The notes under the pieces: generated by a model
The model's database searches: none
Told to the model about the DNA's origin: nothing
Seen by the model: only the letters and a program-made list of their open reading frames with translations
From: Heterotrichella gracilis
Lineage: Eukaryota > Sar > Xanthophyceae > Tribonematales > Xanthonemataceae
Direction: 5' to 3'
Assembly (NCBI GenBank): GCA_032358255.1
Contig: JAULBX010025353.1
Span: forward strand, 1 to 62,751
DNA length: 62,751 nt
Shown: positions 48,401-58,826 of the stretch, piece after piece
Layout: each line of letters opens with the position of its first letter
Position numbering within the stretch: position 1 is the first letter of the stretch
Made by a program: the position numbers and the translations under genes

Positions 48401-51400
48401 CGCGGGGCTCTTTATCACCGATTGCAGCTTTGACGGCATGAACATATGCAATTGCAGTGGGTTCAGTGGTGCAATGCTGGTGGTACTAACGCATGTCATG
48501 GGCGTCCCATGCAACTTGATCCTTACAACCATTGTAATAAGCATGGTGCGTATGCATGACATGTTTGGTGTTTGCATTGGTTTCATTCATTTCCACTTCA
48601 TCTTCTATTTGTTTGCTCATTTCTCCCCTCGTTTTACGCCTGAATGCTGAGTCCATCAAGGTCATGCCATTGCTTTCCATTTTCCTCACATTTATACAGA
48701 GTAATTATGTTTCAAATGAATATTTATTTCTCTGCTCATTTCAGGCCTTGATGCCGAGTCCATCAAGGTCATTCCCGGGTCCAAGGGCAAGCTGTGCATC
48801 GGGTCAGACGAGTACTCCCCCTCCATCTACGTCATCAACTGCGATTTCAAGGACTCCAGGAAGTGTGGCCAGGTAAGCTGTGCCATATGTAAAAAACATA
48901 TATACTTTGCATGTTGTGTTCATATTCCATATGAGGTGCTTTGGTTGAGAAGGAGGCAGCAGCCTGTGTGGAGTGATGTACTCTCAGTGGGAGTGGAAGG
49001 AAGCTGGCTTAACGTACATGCCCCTTGGGTCTAGGATTTAGGGGTGTTCCTACTGTTTCCTGGTGGCAACTGTGAGTACCAAACCCTAATCCCTAGACCA
49101 CAAACCCTAAACAGGTCCCCTTGAATTCAAATGGCAAGGGCGTCCTCTGGCATTCCCTGCTGGACGCTGGTCATTCCCTCACTGAGTAACTGAGTACACT
49201 GAGTACACTGAGTTCCAAACATATATTTTGTTGCCCAGGTTGTGATGCGCTACATGCCCAAGGCGCTCAACGCCAGCTTCCCCATCCCCCCGCCCTACCC
49301 CATCTCCTTTGTGCTCCCAGATGAGCTGCTGTGGAGGCGCCCCAACCGTGGCATGGAGAACCTGGCTGTCAGCCCCAACGGAAAGGTGAGTGATAGAAAT
49401 CACATGAATCACTGACTGACTGCGCAGAATGGGGGTTTCAATCCAAAATGGGATTCTAAAGATAGAAACATATGATTACATGACTGACTGCACAGGCGGG
49501 GTTTTGATCTCAAAAGTGGGTTTAAGAAGAGGTAGTGAAGAGAAGGCAAGTCCATTGTGCTCATAGACAAGCTGTCCAACCGTGGGATGGAAACCCTTAA
49601 CCCTAAACAAACCTTGGTGCTCCCCGATGAGTTGCTGTGGGAGAAGCCCCAACCGTGGGCTGGAGAATCTGGCTGTCAGCCCCAACAGCAAGGTCTATGT
49701 TGTGTTTTCTATTGTGCCTTACTCAATTTTTAATCTTTTCCCATTGTCTCATGTTTAGGCCGTGATTGGCATGCTTCAGAGCTCCATGGGCAGGAACAAC
49801 GCTGCCCCTGCCCAGTTCTCAGCGGTGCTCACAGCCGTGCACCTCGACATCACAAAGATATCAGCACCCATTGTCAAGGGGGTGTACCTGTACCTAGGTA
49901 GGTCCGCAGAAGACAAAATAGATATTTCTTTTAAAAAACAAAATTTAGCCTAAAAGATGGAATGAAGGGGGTGTAGCAAACAGAATGGAATAAAGGGGGT
50001 GTACTACCTAGAGTGCTCAGCTGTGCTGACATTGGTGCACCTCGACATCGCCAAAATTCAGCACCCATTGTCAAGGGGGTATACCGGCTCGGGTTTACCA
50101 GCTCGGGTTCCTAAATGTATGGTGTTGCGTAGGATGGAGGGGGCAAAGGGGGTAGATAAGCCAAGGGCCACATGGGCTGACCTTCTCCAGCAGGACCTCA
50201 AGTCGCGTGGGATCAATAGATGATTCAATCAGTGCCAGGATAGACCTGCGTGGCGGCGCATGTGCAAGACTGACTGCTAACTTGGCTGTATTGCTGGAAT
50301 GCATGTAACTAACTAACTATGTTTAATGTATTTTCAAATTTTGTGCATGACCTGACAGTATATTATTTGGTATTAGGTGAGGACCCAACCCTGCGTGGGC
50401 CCGGCAACACCTGGATCGACCCAGGCATGCGGCCCCGCGACCTCAAGGCTTCCGACTTTGCCTGGGCTTCCAGCTTTGTGCCGGGTCTGAAGGAAGACTA
50501 CCCCCTGCTGGTTACCCTAGAGAGGGCTGGGGCGGCCTCCTCTGGGACTGGACAAGTGAAACTGCTCCTCACTGACTTCTCAGAGGTGTGTCGCATGGGA
50601 TATATTTCTATTGATATCCCATATATTGTTGATAACTAGAACTGCCTCCTAAGGCTTGTTACAACTCATGAGTTAATCACTCTTGCTAAAGTAGCACCTT
50701 TGATGCATGGTGTTATGATACCATGCGAATCCGCCACGTCCATTAACAATTTATATGATTTGTAACTCAGTTAGTATCCACTGTAATCCACCCTGGCGAT
50801 CCACTGCCAAGTTGGGCTCCCAATAATCTATAATCCAATAGTTTAACATCTATGATCCACTCATGGTATAATTTGCTTTGCTAAAATCCGCCCTGGGATC
50901 CCCGCAGGCCACCAACGTGATGGGCATGTACGAGGGCAACCCACTCAAGTTCGACAGCCTGGCGGGCACCGACCGTGCCACCTCATACAGCAAGACCAAG
51001 GCTGGCCTCAAGGCACTGGGCGTCAACCCTGCCAAGAAGATCTCCATCATGGACTCTGCCGCTGTGGACGGTATGGATTTTTAAGAAAAATGTTCCTTGA
51101 AGCTAGGTTTTCTGCTATGCCTTGCGGACATGCTGTGGGGTGGCCTGGAGATGGAATCCCCTTGACTTAATTTATCCTTTCATGTACTGCGAACCTGCAA
51201 TATACACGCTAAAAGTGCTACATGCGCAAGACGGTGTTGACATTGCAAATACCCTAAACCCTAAACCCTGACCAGCATTCATGTCCCATGTAGAGTCCCA
51301 CGTGGCTGCAACCCAACCCCTCCTTCCCCTCCAACAAGCAGGAGGGCCTGGCCATCCAAATCTAGAGACCCTGATTTGCAATAAACGCAGTCATAATGAA

Positions 51401-51705
51401 CAGTGCCAGAGCCAATTTGCTTGGCACGGCGTGTGCAAGGCTGGCGACTAACTTGAATGGCCAGATTAGCTAATCAACTACCTGTGTCCCATGCAGAGTG
51501 GTTGCAGTCCGGCCCCTCCTTCACCTCCGACAAGCAGGAGGGCCTTGCTATACTCACCGACAGTGTGGTTGCCATGGGCGACGACAACGACTTTGGCTTC
51601 CTGTCCCCCTGGATCTCCCACCTGCAGTTCTTCCAGCTGAGCAAGACCATCAAGGAGTACTACTATACCATGCAGCTCAAGTACATCCAGGCAGGCTACC
51701 CATGA
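45448..51705 (+). CDS. Secreted phytase-like/esterase-like protein
   Basis: Thirteen exons give 586 residues in phase: 45448-45516, 45672-45823, 46045-46187, 46692-46768, 47169-47256, 47585-47668, 48184-48336, 48745-48872, 49239-49385, 49759-49897, 50377-50585, 50908-51070, 51497-51705. It starts with a signal peptide (MRVAVLVLAAVGLAQAAPS) and then a Pro-rich PPPSPRPPSPPPRPP stretch like those of algal cell-wall proteins. The rest resembles the 'esterase-like activity of phytase' family, a beta-propeller-like secreted domain: VDGVLSMVGITDRGPNQGCG at the N-side, SIYVINCD, LDAESIKVIPG, FVLPDELLWRRPNRGMENLA and AVIGMLQSSM. Near the end come KQEGLAILTDSVVAMGDDND and the FFQLSKTIKEYYYTM tail. Glu in GMENLA and QEGLA and the Asp-rich ends are typical of this family. 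Bacterial members can act on esters or phosphates; the substrate here is unknown. Probably extracellular or wall-associated. Confidence 0.85.
46236..46545 (+). repeat. Three echoes of phytase-like exon 3 end
   Basis: Decayed copies of the DWCASTPSIFSG coding end with donor (TA.GACTGGTGTGC.A.CACCCCCTCCATCT.CTC.GGTG) lie at about 46234-46278, 46343-46390 and 46490-46548. Each is followed by GGAAACCCTGCGCC..AAACCCTAAA. The series decays with distance from the exon. Confidence 0.9.
47752..47850 (+). repeat. Echo of phytase-like exon 6
   Basis: A copy of nearly the whole small exon 47585-47668 (TTTGCCCCTGC.ATCTC.CA, GACCTCAAC..CAA..A.GTCC.CGCAGGT) lies about 170 bases downstream. It has an insertion and substitutions, and the donor is retained. 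Confidence 0.85.
48618..48668 (+). repeat. Echo of phytase-like exon 8 start
   Basis: Resembles the acceptor region and first codons of exon 8 (CATTTC...TGAATGC.GAGTCCATCAAGGTCAT), about 120 bases upstream of the real exon. The acceptor AG is lost. Confidence 0.8.
49570..49697 (+). repeat. Echoes of phytase-like exon 9 end
   Basis: Repeats the coding block CAACCGTGG.ATGGA (about 49577) and then a longer stretch, GTGCTCCC.GATGAG.TGCTGTGG.G..GCCCCAACCGTGG. After that come GGAGAA.CTGGCTGTCAGCCCCAAC and AAGGT at 49618-49695. The two are separated by AACCCTAAAC. Confidence 0.92.
50005..50095 (+). repeat. Echo of phytase-like exon 10 end
   Basis: Copies the exon 10 block from CTCAGC.GTGCT through GTGCACCTCGACATC to CAGCACCCATTGTCAAGGGGGT, about 110 bases downstream of the exon. 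The copy lacks the donor. Confidence 0.92.
50276..50318 (+). repeat. Dispersed element end, copy in phytase-like intron
   Basis: GCTAACTTGGCTGTATTGCTGGAATGCATGTA with an AACTAACTAAC tail, matching 38730-38775. Upstream, CAGTGCCAG...GGC...GTGCAAG..TG.C.ACTAACTTG at 50230-50282 also resembles 51401-51447, so the element may be over 80 bases long. Confidence 0.7.
51283..51363 (+). repeat. Echo of the last phytase-like exon (5' part)
   Basis: GTCCCATGTAGAGT..., then CAACC.CTCCTTCCCCTCC.ACAAGCAGGAGGGCCT. This copies the acceptor region and first ~50 bases of the exon at 51497, about 200 bases upstream of it. The acceptor CAG has become TAG. Confidence 0.9.
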
Positions 51706-52694
51706 GCCATACAGTGAGGAAGATCCGGGAATTCCATCCCTTTGGGGACCCGCCATTTCCATCAAGTTTTGTTCAACAGCAGCACCTGGATCCAGTAGGA
51801 GCATGCTGCGCCACTCAGTGCCACAGCCAGTAGTATATCATCATCGTTGTGTGCTATATTACTTATAATATGCAGTTCAGTGCAGGCATAGTATTACAGG
51901 CGATTTCCGTGATAATTCTACGTGACTCACGTTGCAGGCTGCAACGTTGCAATGAACTATAAGTACTGGGCATTTTTTTTGTCGGAAGTGGGGCTAGCCT
52001 GCTGGGGTGGGCCACACGACACTTTAACACTGCTTGCAGGTGTCTGCCTGGTATTCATTTGCAGAACAATGTGGCCGTCTTTTTCTGCCAAATCTGCATT
52101 CTGGACACCACGTGCAGAATGAAGATTAAAGGGAACGCGTACGGTTCCAGATTCAACACATGTGCACATTAGTGAAGGCTCTGTTGGTGTCAGATCCCAT
52201 GCATCACCGAAATTTTAGCCATTTTGAATTATAACAAAAACAAATACTCTTTTGTAATTTTGATTTTAATTAATGAATTTATATTTTTGTCTTCCCCGTT
52301 TGCATGAAAATTGTCCCCCCCGCAGCCAGCGTGGCACACGATACAACAACCAAAAAAAGTTGGGTTTGCAACCAAAGAGCTGGCTTTTGACAGCGCTATC
52401 AGGATATAGAGAGCCAAAACCACTGACAGGCTTGCAGCAGTCTCTGATTAGTTTCCATCAGCGCGCTGTGGGAGGGGACGTGGAACGCTCAGCACCTTGT
52501 GAGGGCTTGCATCCGTGATTGGCATCCAGTACTGGATGTGATAGGACCGACTTTGGTCGGCATCGAGCAGTTTCCAAGGGAGGCGCTGGGAGTGGCAAGG
52601 TGTGTGTTGCAAGATCTAGCGGTGGGTGCTCTTGGTACAGCTTTTGAAGGAACGGGGTTTTCTCACGCACGAGTGACGTCGATGGTGCATGCCT

Positions 52695-52766
52695 GGGGCG
52701 GATCGAACCCACGCCCTTCCCTCCCAATTTGCTGGTTTCTGTCCAGGCGTTTGGTGTATCAGCTAG
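52695..52766 (-). other. tRNA-like sequence
   Basis: On the minus strand, TAGCTGATACACCAAACGCC (A-box/D-arm-like), then CTGGACAGAAACCAG (a four-base anticodon-like stem with a seven-base loop), then GGGTTCGATCC (exact B-box). The loop base before the would-be anticodon is C instead of T and the T-stem pairs poorly, so a pseudogene or SINE head is more likely than a tRNA. Confidence 0.45.
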
Positions 52767-52783
52767 TTTTCGTGTAAAGGTGC

Positions 52784-52853
52784 ACGCGCTGGGATCGAAC
52801 AGCCCACCTCGTCCAGCGTTTGACTTCTCTGCAGCGGTCGGGGCTGCTACATC
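52784..52853 (-). other. tRNA-like sequence
   Basis: On the minus strand, TAGCAGCCCCGACCGCTGC is followed by TCAAACGCTGGACGAGGTGGG and TGTTCGATCCC. The layout is the same as in the copy 18 bases away. Two tandem tRNA-like units suggest a dimeric SINE or paired TFIIIC sites. Confidence 0.4.
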
Positions 52854-53550
52854 ACGCTGTTGTCTTTTTCTTACAACCCGTGACGTTACCCTTTAGTATT
52901 TGGCTCGTAAATAGCTTGCAAGTCCTTTCCTCGGCTTTCTTTTGTGTTTTGGTGTAGAAAATCGAGGTGGCGTTGCAATGCATATGGTGCAGGTGCATGT
53001 CGGCGAGGCAAAACCCTTCATCTTGTACTGTGCGGCCGGTGGCAGGCTACGCCGCCATACTCCCCCTCCGCACACGCTCCCACATACGAAAACCACTTCG
53101 TTTCGTTGCACCGAAAACGTGTGCTTTTTCGTTTTCAACTGGGTTTCCCATACCCTGGCCCAGGGTAATCACACACCTGGACTGGGCTTGGTGCACAGCA
53201 CTTGTGTAACTTGGAGGAATAACAATCAACAGACTTGTACTAATGACTACCACAGGTTTGGTCAACCTAACCCCTAACCCTTGCCCAGCGGTGGGTGACT
53301 GCACTGCAACATGTCAACGAGGAATATTCCTCGACACAGCATCTGAAGGTCCACAAGTTGTAGACAGGCCTAGTGGCTGGCAGCACGCTTAGTAGACAAC
53401 CTTGGAACCTGTAGAAACCCTTGCTGAAACCCTCCCCCCGTTGCCACCCTCCGTGCAGACTCCTACCCCTCTCTCCCTCGCACCACCCACTCTCCACCAG
53501 GGGTTCAACAGCATCGCCAGAACCACCCCCACACCCCAGTACCCACCACC

Positions 53551-56500
53551 ATGGCTGGCACCCCCCCACCCCCCCCTAGCCCTGGACCAATGACACGCTC
53601 AGCAGCACGCAAGCAGGCTTCAGCCACGCCAGAAACCCTTAAGTCCCCGACAGAAACCCTAAACTCTGACCTGGGGTCGGCGCCGCGCCAGTTCAGCCTA
53701 TCCCAGGTCAGCGCCCATGCCTGATTTGCTTGAGCCCTAGGGCTTCATTTTTGCAGTCGAGCTGGGCCATGTGGGCCATTTCTGCATTGTTCTACTGGGG
53801 CCTGTTTTATTGCGGGATCTTGAAATCTCTCGAGGTCACGGGCACCCTGGGATTATTTCTTGCTGCAGATCGTGTCTCTGATAGCGACGGATGTGTATGG
53901 GCCTGCGTTGTTTCCGCGGTGTCTGCATTTCAAACCCTGTTCGTGTTGAAACCCCTGATTTGTCCTATCCCAGGTCGCTGCGCATGACAGCCCTGGGGAT
54001 TGCTGGGTGATAGTGCGGGGCAAGGTGTACAACGTGACCAAGTGGGTGCCCAGGCATCCAGGGGGCAACATGATTTATATCAAGGCGGGGAGGGACTGCA
54101 GCCAGCTGTTTGACTCATACCACCCCTTGAGCGCAAGGTGAGGAGAGGGCGGCAACAGAACCCTAAAAACCCTAAATCTCTTGGCATTTTTTCTGCAGAA
54201 GCATAACTCATACCACCCCTTAATGCCAGGCGAGGAAAGGGAAAGCAGAGCTGAGCCCCAAATCCTGGAAACCCCAGACCATGTTGCACTAATCTCAGCC
54301 CATGCCTAGAGGCTGTGCGTTGCTGTTGCCTTCCCTGCTTCGGATCTGAAACTGCTTCCTGTAGGGGTTCACATGGCCCATCAGCCCCACGCACTTGGAT
54401 CCTTTCAGTTACCCTAATTTGAGCCCCAAAACCCTCCTGCAGACAGGTGCTGGCCAAGTTCCACATCGGCGATGTGGCCCCAGGGAGGAAACAGTGACAA
54501 CAACCCCCTTTCTCAAAACCTTAACCAGCGCCCCAAAACCCTTGCAGGAAGGTGCTGGCCAAGTTCTACATCGGCGACGTGGCCCCAGGGGAGGAAACAG
54601 TGACCTACGGGGATGACCTGGCGCCAGGGGGGTTCTACGACGTGGTGAAAACCAGGGTGGAGGAGTACTTCAGGAGCAACAAGCTCTCTCCCCGTTTCTC
54701 CTCTTCGCTGTACCTCAAGGCGGGGGTTATCCTCGCCTGCCTGGCGGCGTCCTACTACTGCACCTTCTTTGGATGCACTACCGTATGGGTGGGTGCTATG
54801 CATCAGCATGTACCTGGGAAAGTGCATGTACATATGCGCTGCGTTCTCAGCTGCGCGGTTTGCTTCTGCGCCTTCTTTGGATGCGCACCCACTCGGCGGC
54901 GCATTTTGCTTGCATACGCATGCATTGGGTATGTGCTCAGCTGTCTCACAGTCGCATGGGTGGGTGGCGCAGTGCATGGCCACGGTTGCATCTGCATGTG
55001 CTTTTGACACACACACACACACACGCACACACACATACCACAGCACCCCACTCACCCCACACCCCACCACCCGCAGGGCGCGGCAGCCGCAGCCGTCCTC
55101 CTAGGGCTGTGCGCAGGCCAAGTGGGTGTGTCCATCCAGCACGACGCCAACCACGGGGCATTCTCCCACAACCCCTGGATCTGCTACTTTATGGGGCTGA
55201 CCCTGGACATGGTGGGGGCATCCTCCTTCATGTGGAAGCAGCAGCACGTGGTAAGGGGTTTGTAGGGTTTTTGCTAGGGTTCCACCATCCTGCTTGCAAG
55301 CCACACATTACACTCACAATCTTGTGCTTCACCACATGCTCGTCACCCCAATACACCCCCCCCACCCCCCACCCCCCCACAGGTGGGCCACCACGCCTAC
55401 ACCAACCTGCACGACAGCGACCCAGACATACGCGTGTCGGACCCCGACGTGCGCCGCGTGACATCCCACCAGCCCCACCGCCCCTACCAATCCAACCAGC
55501 ACATCTACCTCGCCTGCCTCTACGGCCTCCTGGCCATCAAATCCATAATTTTGGACGATTTCTCGGCTCTGGCGGGTGGAATCATCGGTCCCGTGAAGCT
55601 GGCGCCGCAGACCCCGGGAGAGGCGGTGGCGTTCTGGGGATTCAAGATTGCGTACGGGGCGGTGTTCATGGGGGCGCCGCTGGCGTGGGGGCGGTGGGGG
55701 GTGGGGGGCACGGTGACGCTGTGGGTGTTGGCGCACCTGGTGACTGGCTGGTTCCTGGCATTCATGTTCCAGGTGAGGGGGCAGAAACCCTATTTGAAAC
55801 CCTAAGGAAAACCCCAGCAATGGGCGGTGTTGATGGGGGCGCCGCTGGCCTGGGGGCGTGGGGGTGGCGGTGGCGCTGTGGGTGTTGGCGCACCTCTTAA
55901 TTGACTGGGTTCTGGCATTCGTGTTTCAGATGAAGGGCAAAACCCCTAAGACAGATACCTAGGAAAATAATAATAGGCTAGTTATTGGCACGCGTTTTGC
56001 TTGGTGAGCGGTGGGACGGAACTCTTCAAGTACCCTAGGGTGGTGGAATTCTAGTGCGATTCCCCAAACTCCAACCCTCAACGTTGCTCTCCTTTCCAGG
56101 TGGCCCACGTGACCGGTGACGTGGCATTCCTCAAGGCAGATGCCAATGGGCGGGTGGCGGCGGGGTGGGCGGCGGCGCAGGTTGCCACCACCGCCGATTT
56201 CTGCCACGGCTCCTGGTTCTGGACCCACCTGTCGGGGGGGCTCAACTACCAGGTGGGAAGACGTTGTCATTTTTAAGTAATTACTAAATGAAGAAGAAAC
56301 CATGTTGAGTTAATAGTGAGGGTTATTTAGGCGCTGCATGCACCCTGATCCCTATGTGGTAAACCCTAAACCTGAAGAGTGTTGGTGAGTGGTTGGTGAA
56401 AGTGCACTTTGGTACTGGGTGGTGTGTGGGGTTGCGTGTGCTGCTGCTACAGCTAGCTTTTGTCATTGGCTGTGGTTCTGTATGCACCTGTGGGGGGCTC

Positions 56501-57078
56501 AACTACCAGGTGGAAAAAGCGCTGCATGCACCCTAATTCCCAAACCCTACACCCTAACAGAGTTAGTTAATGGTTGGCGAAAGTGCACAGGTTGCCTCCT
56601 CTTGAGGGTAGTTTTAAACATTCACTCATCACCTCTCTATTTCCTCCCCACAGGCTGTGCACCACTTGTTCCCCGGGATCGCCCACACCCACTACCCCGC
56701 CCTGGCACCCATCGTGCTGCAGACCGCCAAGGAGTTTGGGGTGCCATACACAGTCTACCCCACGGTGAGACTTCATGCGCCTTTTCCACCCTCTTGTCAA
56801 CCACTGTAGCTACATTGCATGCATGCCTTTCGCCCTTGTCAAATGCTCTTCAACCACTTTGTATGTCGCCTCAAACCCTAATTTACCCTCAGACTGACTC
56901 AGACTGACTGCGTGGGCCCAAACGCAAAGTATTCACTCCCAATCGTTTTACCTGGGACTGACACGCTTTTGGCGGGGATTTGCAGTTCTGGGCAGCCCTT
57001 GCGGCACACTTCAAGCACCTGCGCGCAATGGGCAACCCGGGGGGAAACCTAGTGCCGTCCCTGGCCACCGTCGGGTGA
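53551..57078 (+). CDS. Cytochrome b5-fusion front-end fatty-acid desaturase
   Basis: Eight exons give 493 residues in phase: 53551-53706, 53974-54137, 54548-54788, 55077-55250, 55383-55772, 56100-56252, 56654-56764, 56986-57078. The N-terminal cytochrome b5 domain has the heme motif RHPGGN and DCSQLFDSYHP. The desaturase domain carries three histidine boxes: QHDANHG, VGHHAYTN (preceded by WKQQH) and AVHHLFP with the typical front-end Gln at the exon junction. Hydrophobic segments flank them. Such enzymes sit in the ER or plastid envelope and insert a double bond between an existing one and the carboxyl end, making long-chain PUFA. Box sequences resemble algal delta-5/delta-4 enzymes more than delta-6, but regiospecificity cannot be read from sequence. 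Electrons come through the fused b5. Length and all motifs are complete. Confidence 0.94.
54200..54500 (+). repeat. Echoes in desaturase intron 2
   Basis: The end of exon 2 (ACTCATACCACCCCTT.A.GC.AGG.GAGG) recurs at about 54206-54238. The start of exon 3 with an acceptor-like AG (AGGTGCTGGCCAAGTTC.ACATCGGCGA.GTGGCCCCAGGG) recurs at about 54443-54498, 100 bases before the real exon. One intron thus holds an echo from each neighbouring exon. Confidence 0.93.
55002..55033. repeat. (AC)n microsatellite
   Basis: A nearly perfect AC dinucleotide run in desaturase intron 3. Confidence 0.95.
55820..55935 (+). repeat. Echo of desaturase exon 5 end
   Basis: Repeats GCGGTGTTGATGGGGGCGCC plus GCTGGC.TGGGGGCG, then GCGCTGTGGGTGTTGGCGCACCT, GACTGG and TTCTGGCATTC.TGTT.CAG from the end of exon 5 with an internal deletion. 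It is followed by a decayed donor region (GATGAGGG). It begins right after AACCCTAAGGAAAACCCC. Confidence 0.92.
56480..56520 (+). repeat. Echo of desaturase exon 6 end
   Basis: CACCTGT.GGGGGGCTCAACTACCAGGTGG repeats the last bases and donor of exon 6 (56226-56257), about 250 bases into the following intron. Confidence 0.9.
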
Positions 57079-58826
57079 AAACACCTATGCAGACCCTAAA
57101 CCAGGAGGCTGCCAATACCGATGCCGTCCTTTGGGCCTGCTGTCCAATGAAAACCCTGAACATAACCCTGGTTAGGGTTTCATCAAGCCCATGTGACGGG
57201 GCTTGGGGGTCAAGCAGGCCTGGTGGGGGCTGGGGCTGGTACATGGAAACCCCAAAGTGGGGTTTTGCAAGGTGGCGAGATTTGCCGTTTGCAATGTGGG
57301 TGTGGAACAGGTTGAGCAGAACCCCTCCGCCAGGGTATTAGGGTTCCAGGGTTTCTGATGATCCAGCAAGGGCCTGCTGTGGATTAGCGTGGTTGGTATG
57401 CTTGTTGTGCAACTCTTTTCTGCTGCGCCGTGGCTTTATGGATGGTGGGGGATCGTTGTTGACTGATTGAAGTCACCGGATTGGATCGGATTGGATGGAT
57501 GGATGCTTTGGGTGCATGGATGGTTAGGATCGTTGTTTCTTGATGACAGCCATTGTGGATGGGGGTGGGGGTGGAATGCCATGTGATAGGATGGGAGGTG
57601 AGGTGGTCGCTCGTTCCTGGAGCGGTGGGGGCTGTTTGATCGACATGATGATCACTGTGCACACACATCATGTTTGAGAGGCCAATTATTTGTTGTTGCA
57701 GAAGCTCTAGGACAGCTGCAGCAACACCCACGGTAGGTTTAGGGTAGCATCCTTGGGCCCCATTTGGAGGGGTATTGTCCATGTTCCCATTAGTGGATCA
57801 CTCTGACAAGGTCCAGTTAGGTTGTACGATCACTGCAATTACCTAGGTTAAGGTCTCTTGATCAACTCGTGAGTTGATTCACACTAGTACTTGATAATTT
57901 ATGGTAACATGTAGGGGATAGGCCTAGGTGCACCCCACCCCTTAGGGGCCTTATAGGCATGCATGTTATTGAACCATCCCACAAATTGTATGCAGCGCGT
58001 GCATCGTAAATGCATCCTAGACGAGTTCGCTGGCATCTTGGTAATCCCTTGTAACAAGTCCGTTCAGAACACGTATCAACGGGCCGTCACAAACCCAGGT
58101 GGCAATTCTACTACCGGTTCTCTTTACTCTTTGCTTAAAAATACAGTGGCCCCTGGTGGAGGCTTTATGCAAGACTCCCTATTTAGTCTAAGAGAAAAAA
58201 CAACCAGCCACGCAGGGTCGGTCGAACATGACCAAATACCAAATAACTTCAGGTGGGGCGCACACACAATAAATTATTCACATTTGACCTAACTCAAATG
58301 AGGTATAGCGGGTAAGAAAAATAACTGCTAGCTGCTTGCTACATACGAATGCCCGCAGGGCCCATTTAAGGCTTAAGCACAAACTTTGAAGGGGCATTGA
58401 AGCGCATACTATGGGTTTTTAGGTGGCGCGCAGCCTGTGTCAATCATCAAGTTATACATGTTAAGCAAACTACGACGAGTCATTGTATCATGCAAGAGGC
58501 ACACACCTATTGGAAATAAATATAACTAAATGGCTTTTGCTTAACGAGTCCAATGCATTTATTTGCCAAAGTGGGAGCCAGTGTTGTTTCAGATGACAAC
58601 CTCCCAAAACCCTCGCCGCGCTTGTCGTAAACATTGACCACGACGCGGAAAATGGTGCTTCAATGGCCAATCACCGGGCCCCGGGCAAATCAATGGAAAA
58701 ACGTTGGACAGGATAATGAATCTAAGTTCAGTACCAATTACATAAACTTCTCTCCGGTTTAGAAGGGAGAAGTGGAGATCGTGTGATTGAGGCGCGCCTA
58801 GGCGTGCTCCGTTCCACAGTGCCCCC
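57079..58826. other. Intergenic between convergent genes
   Basis: The desaturase (+) and the CAP gene (-) converge here, so the stretch should contain both 3' ends. An ORF at 57963-58292 has no splice or homology support. Small tandem GGAT repeats occur at about 57479-57502. Nothing else stands out. Confidence 0.45.

Larger units (their letters stand above)
51706..53550. other. Intergenic with two tRNA-like sequences
   Basis: No supported protein gene. AT-rich in 52200-52300. Contains two adjacent tRNA-like minus-strand sequences (52695-52766 and 52784-52853). It should hold the 3' end of the phytase-like gene and the promoter of the desaturase. Confidence 0.45.

Noticed and set aside
52695..52766. 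Functional tRNA gene
   Set aside because: A-box, anticodon-like stem and B-box are present, but T-stem pairing is poor and the base before the anticodon position is not T. Reported only as tRNA-like.
54773..55900. Longest single open frame in the window (375 codons) over the desaturase
   Set aside because: It runs through two introns and reads desaturase exons in the wrong frame. The spliced model in the correct frame has all histidine boxes.
57963..58292. 109-codon ORF in the convergent intergenic region
   Set aside because: No homology recognised, no splice signals and ordinary AT-rich composition. It is within the range of chance ORFs.
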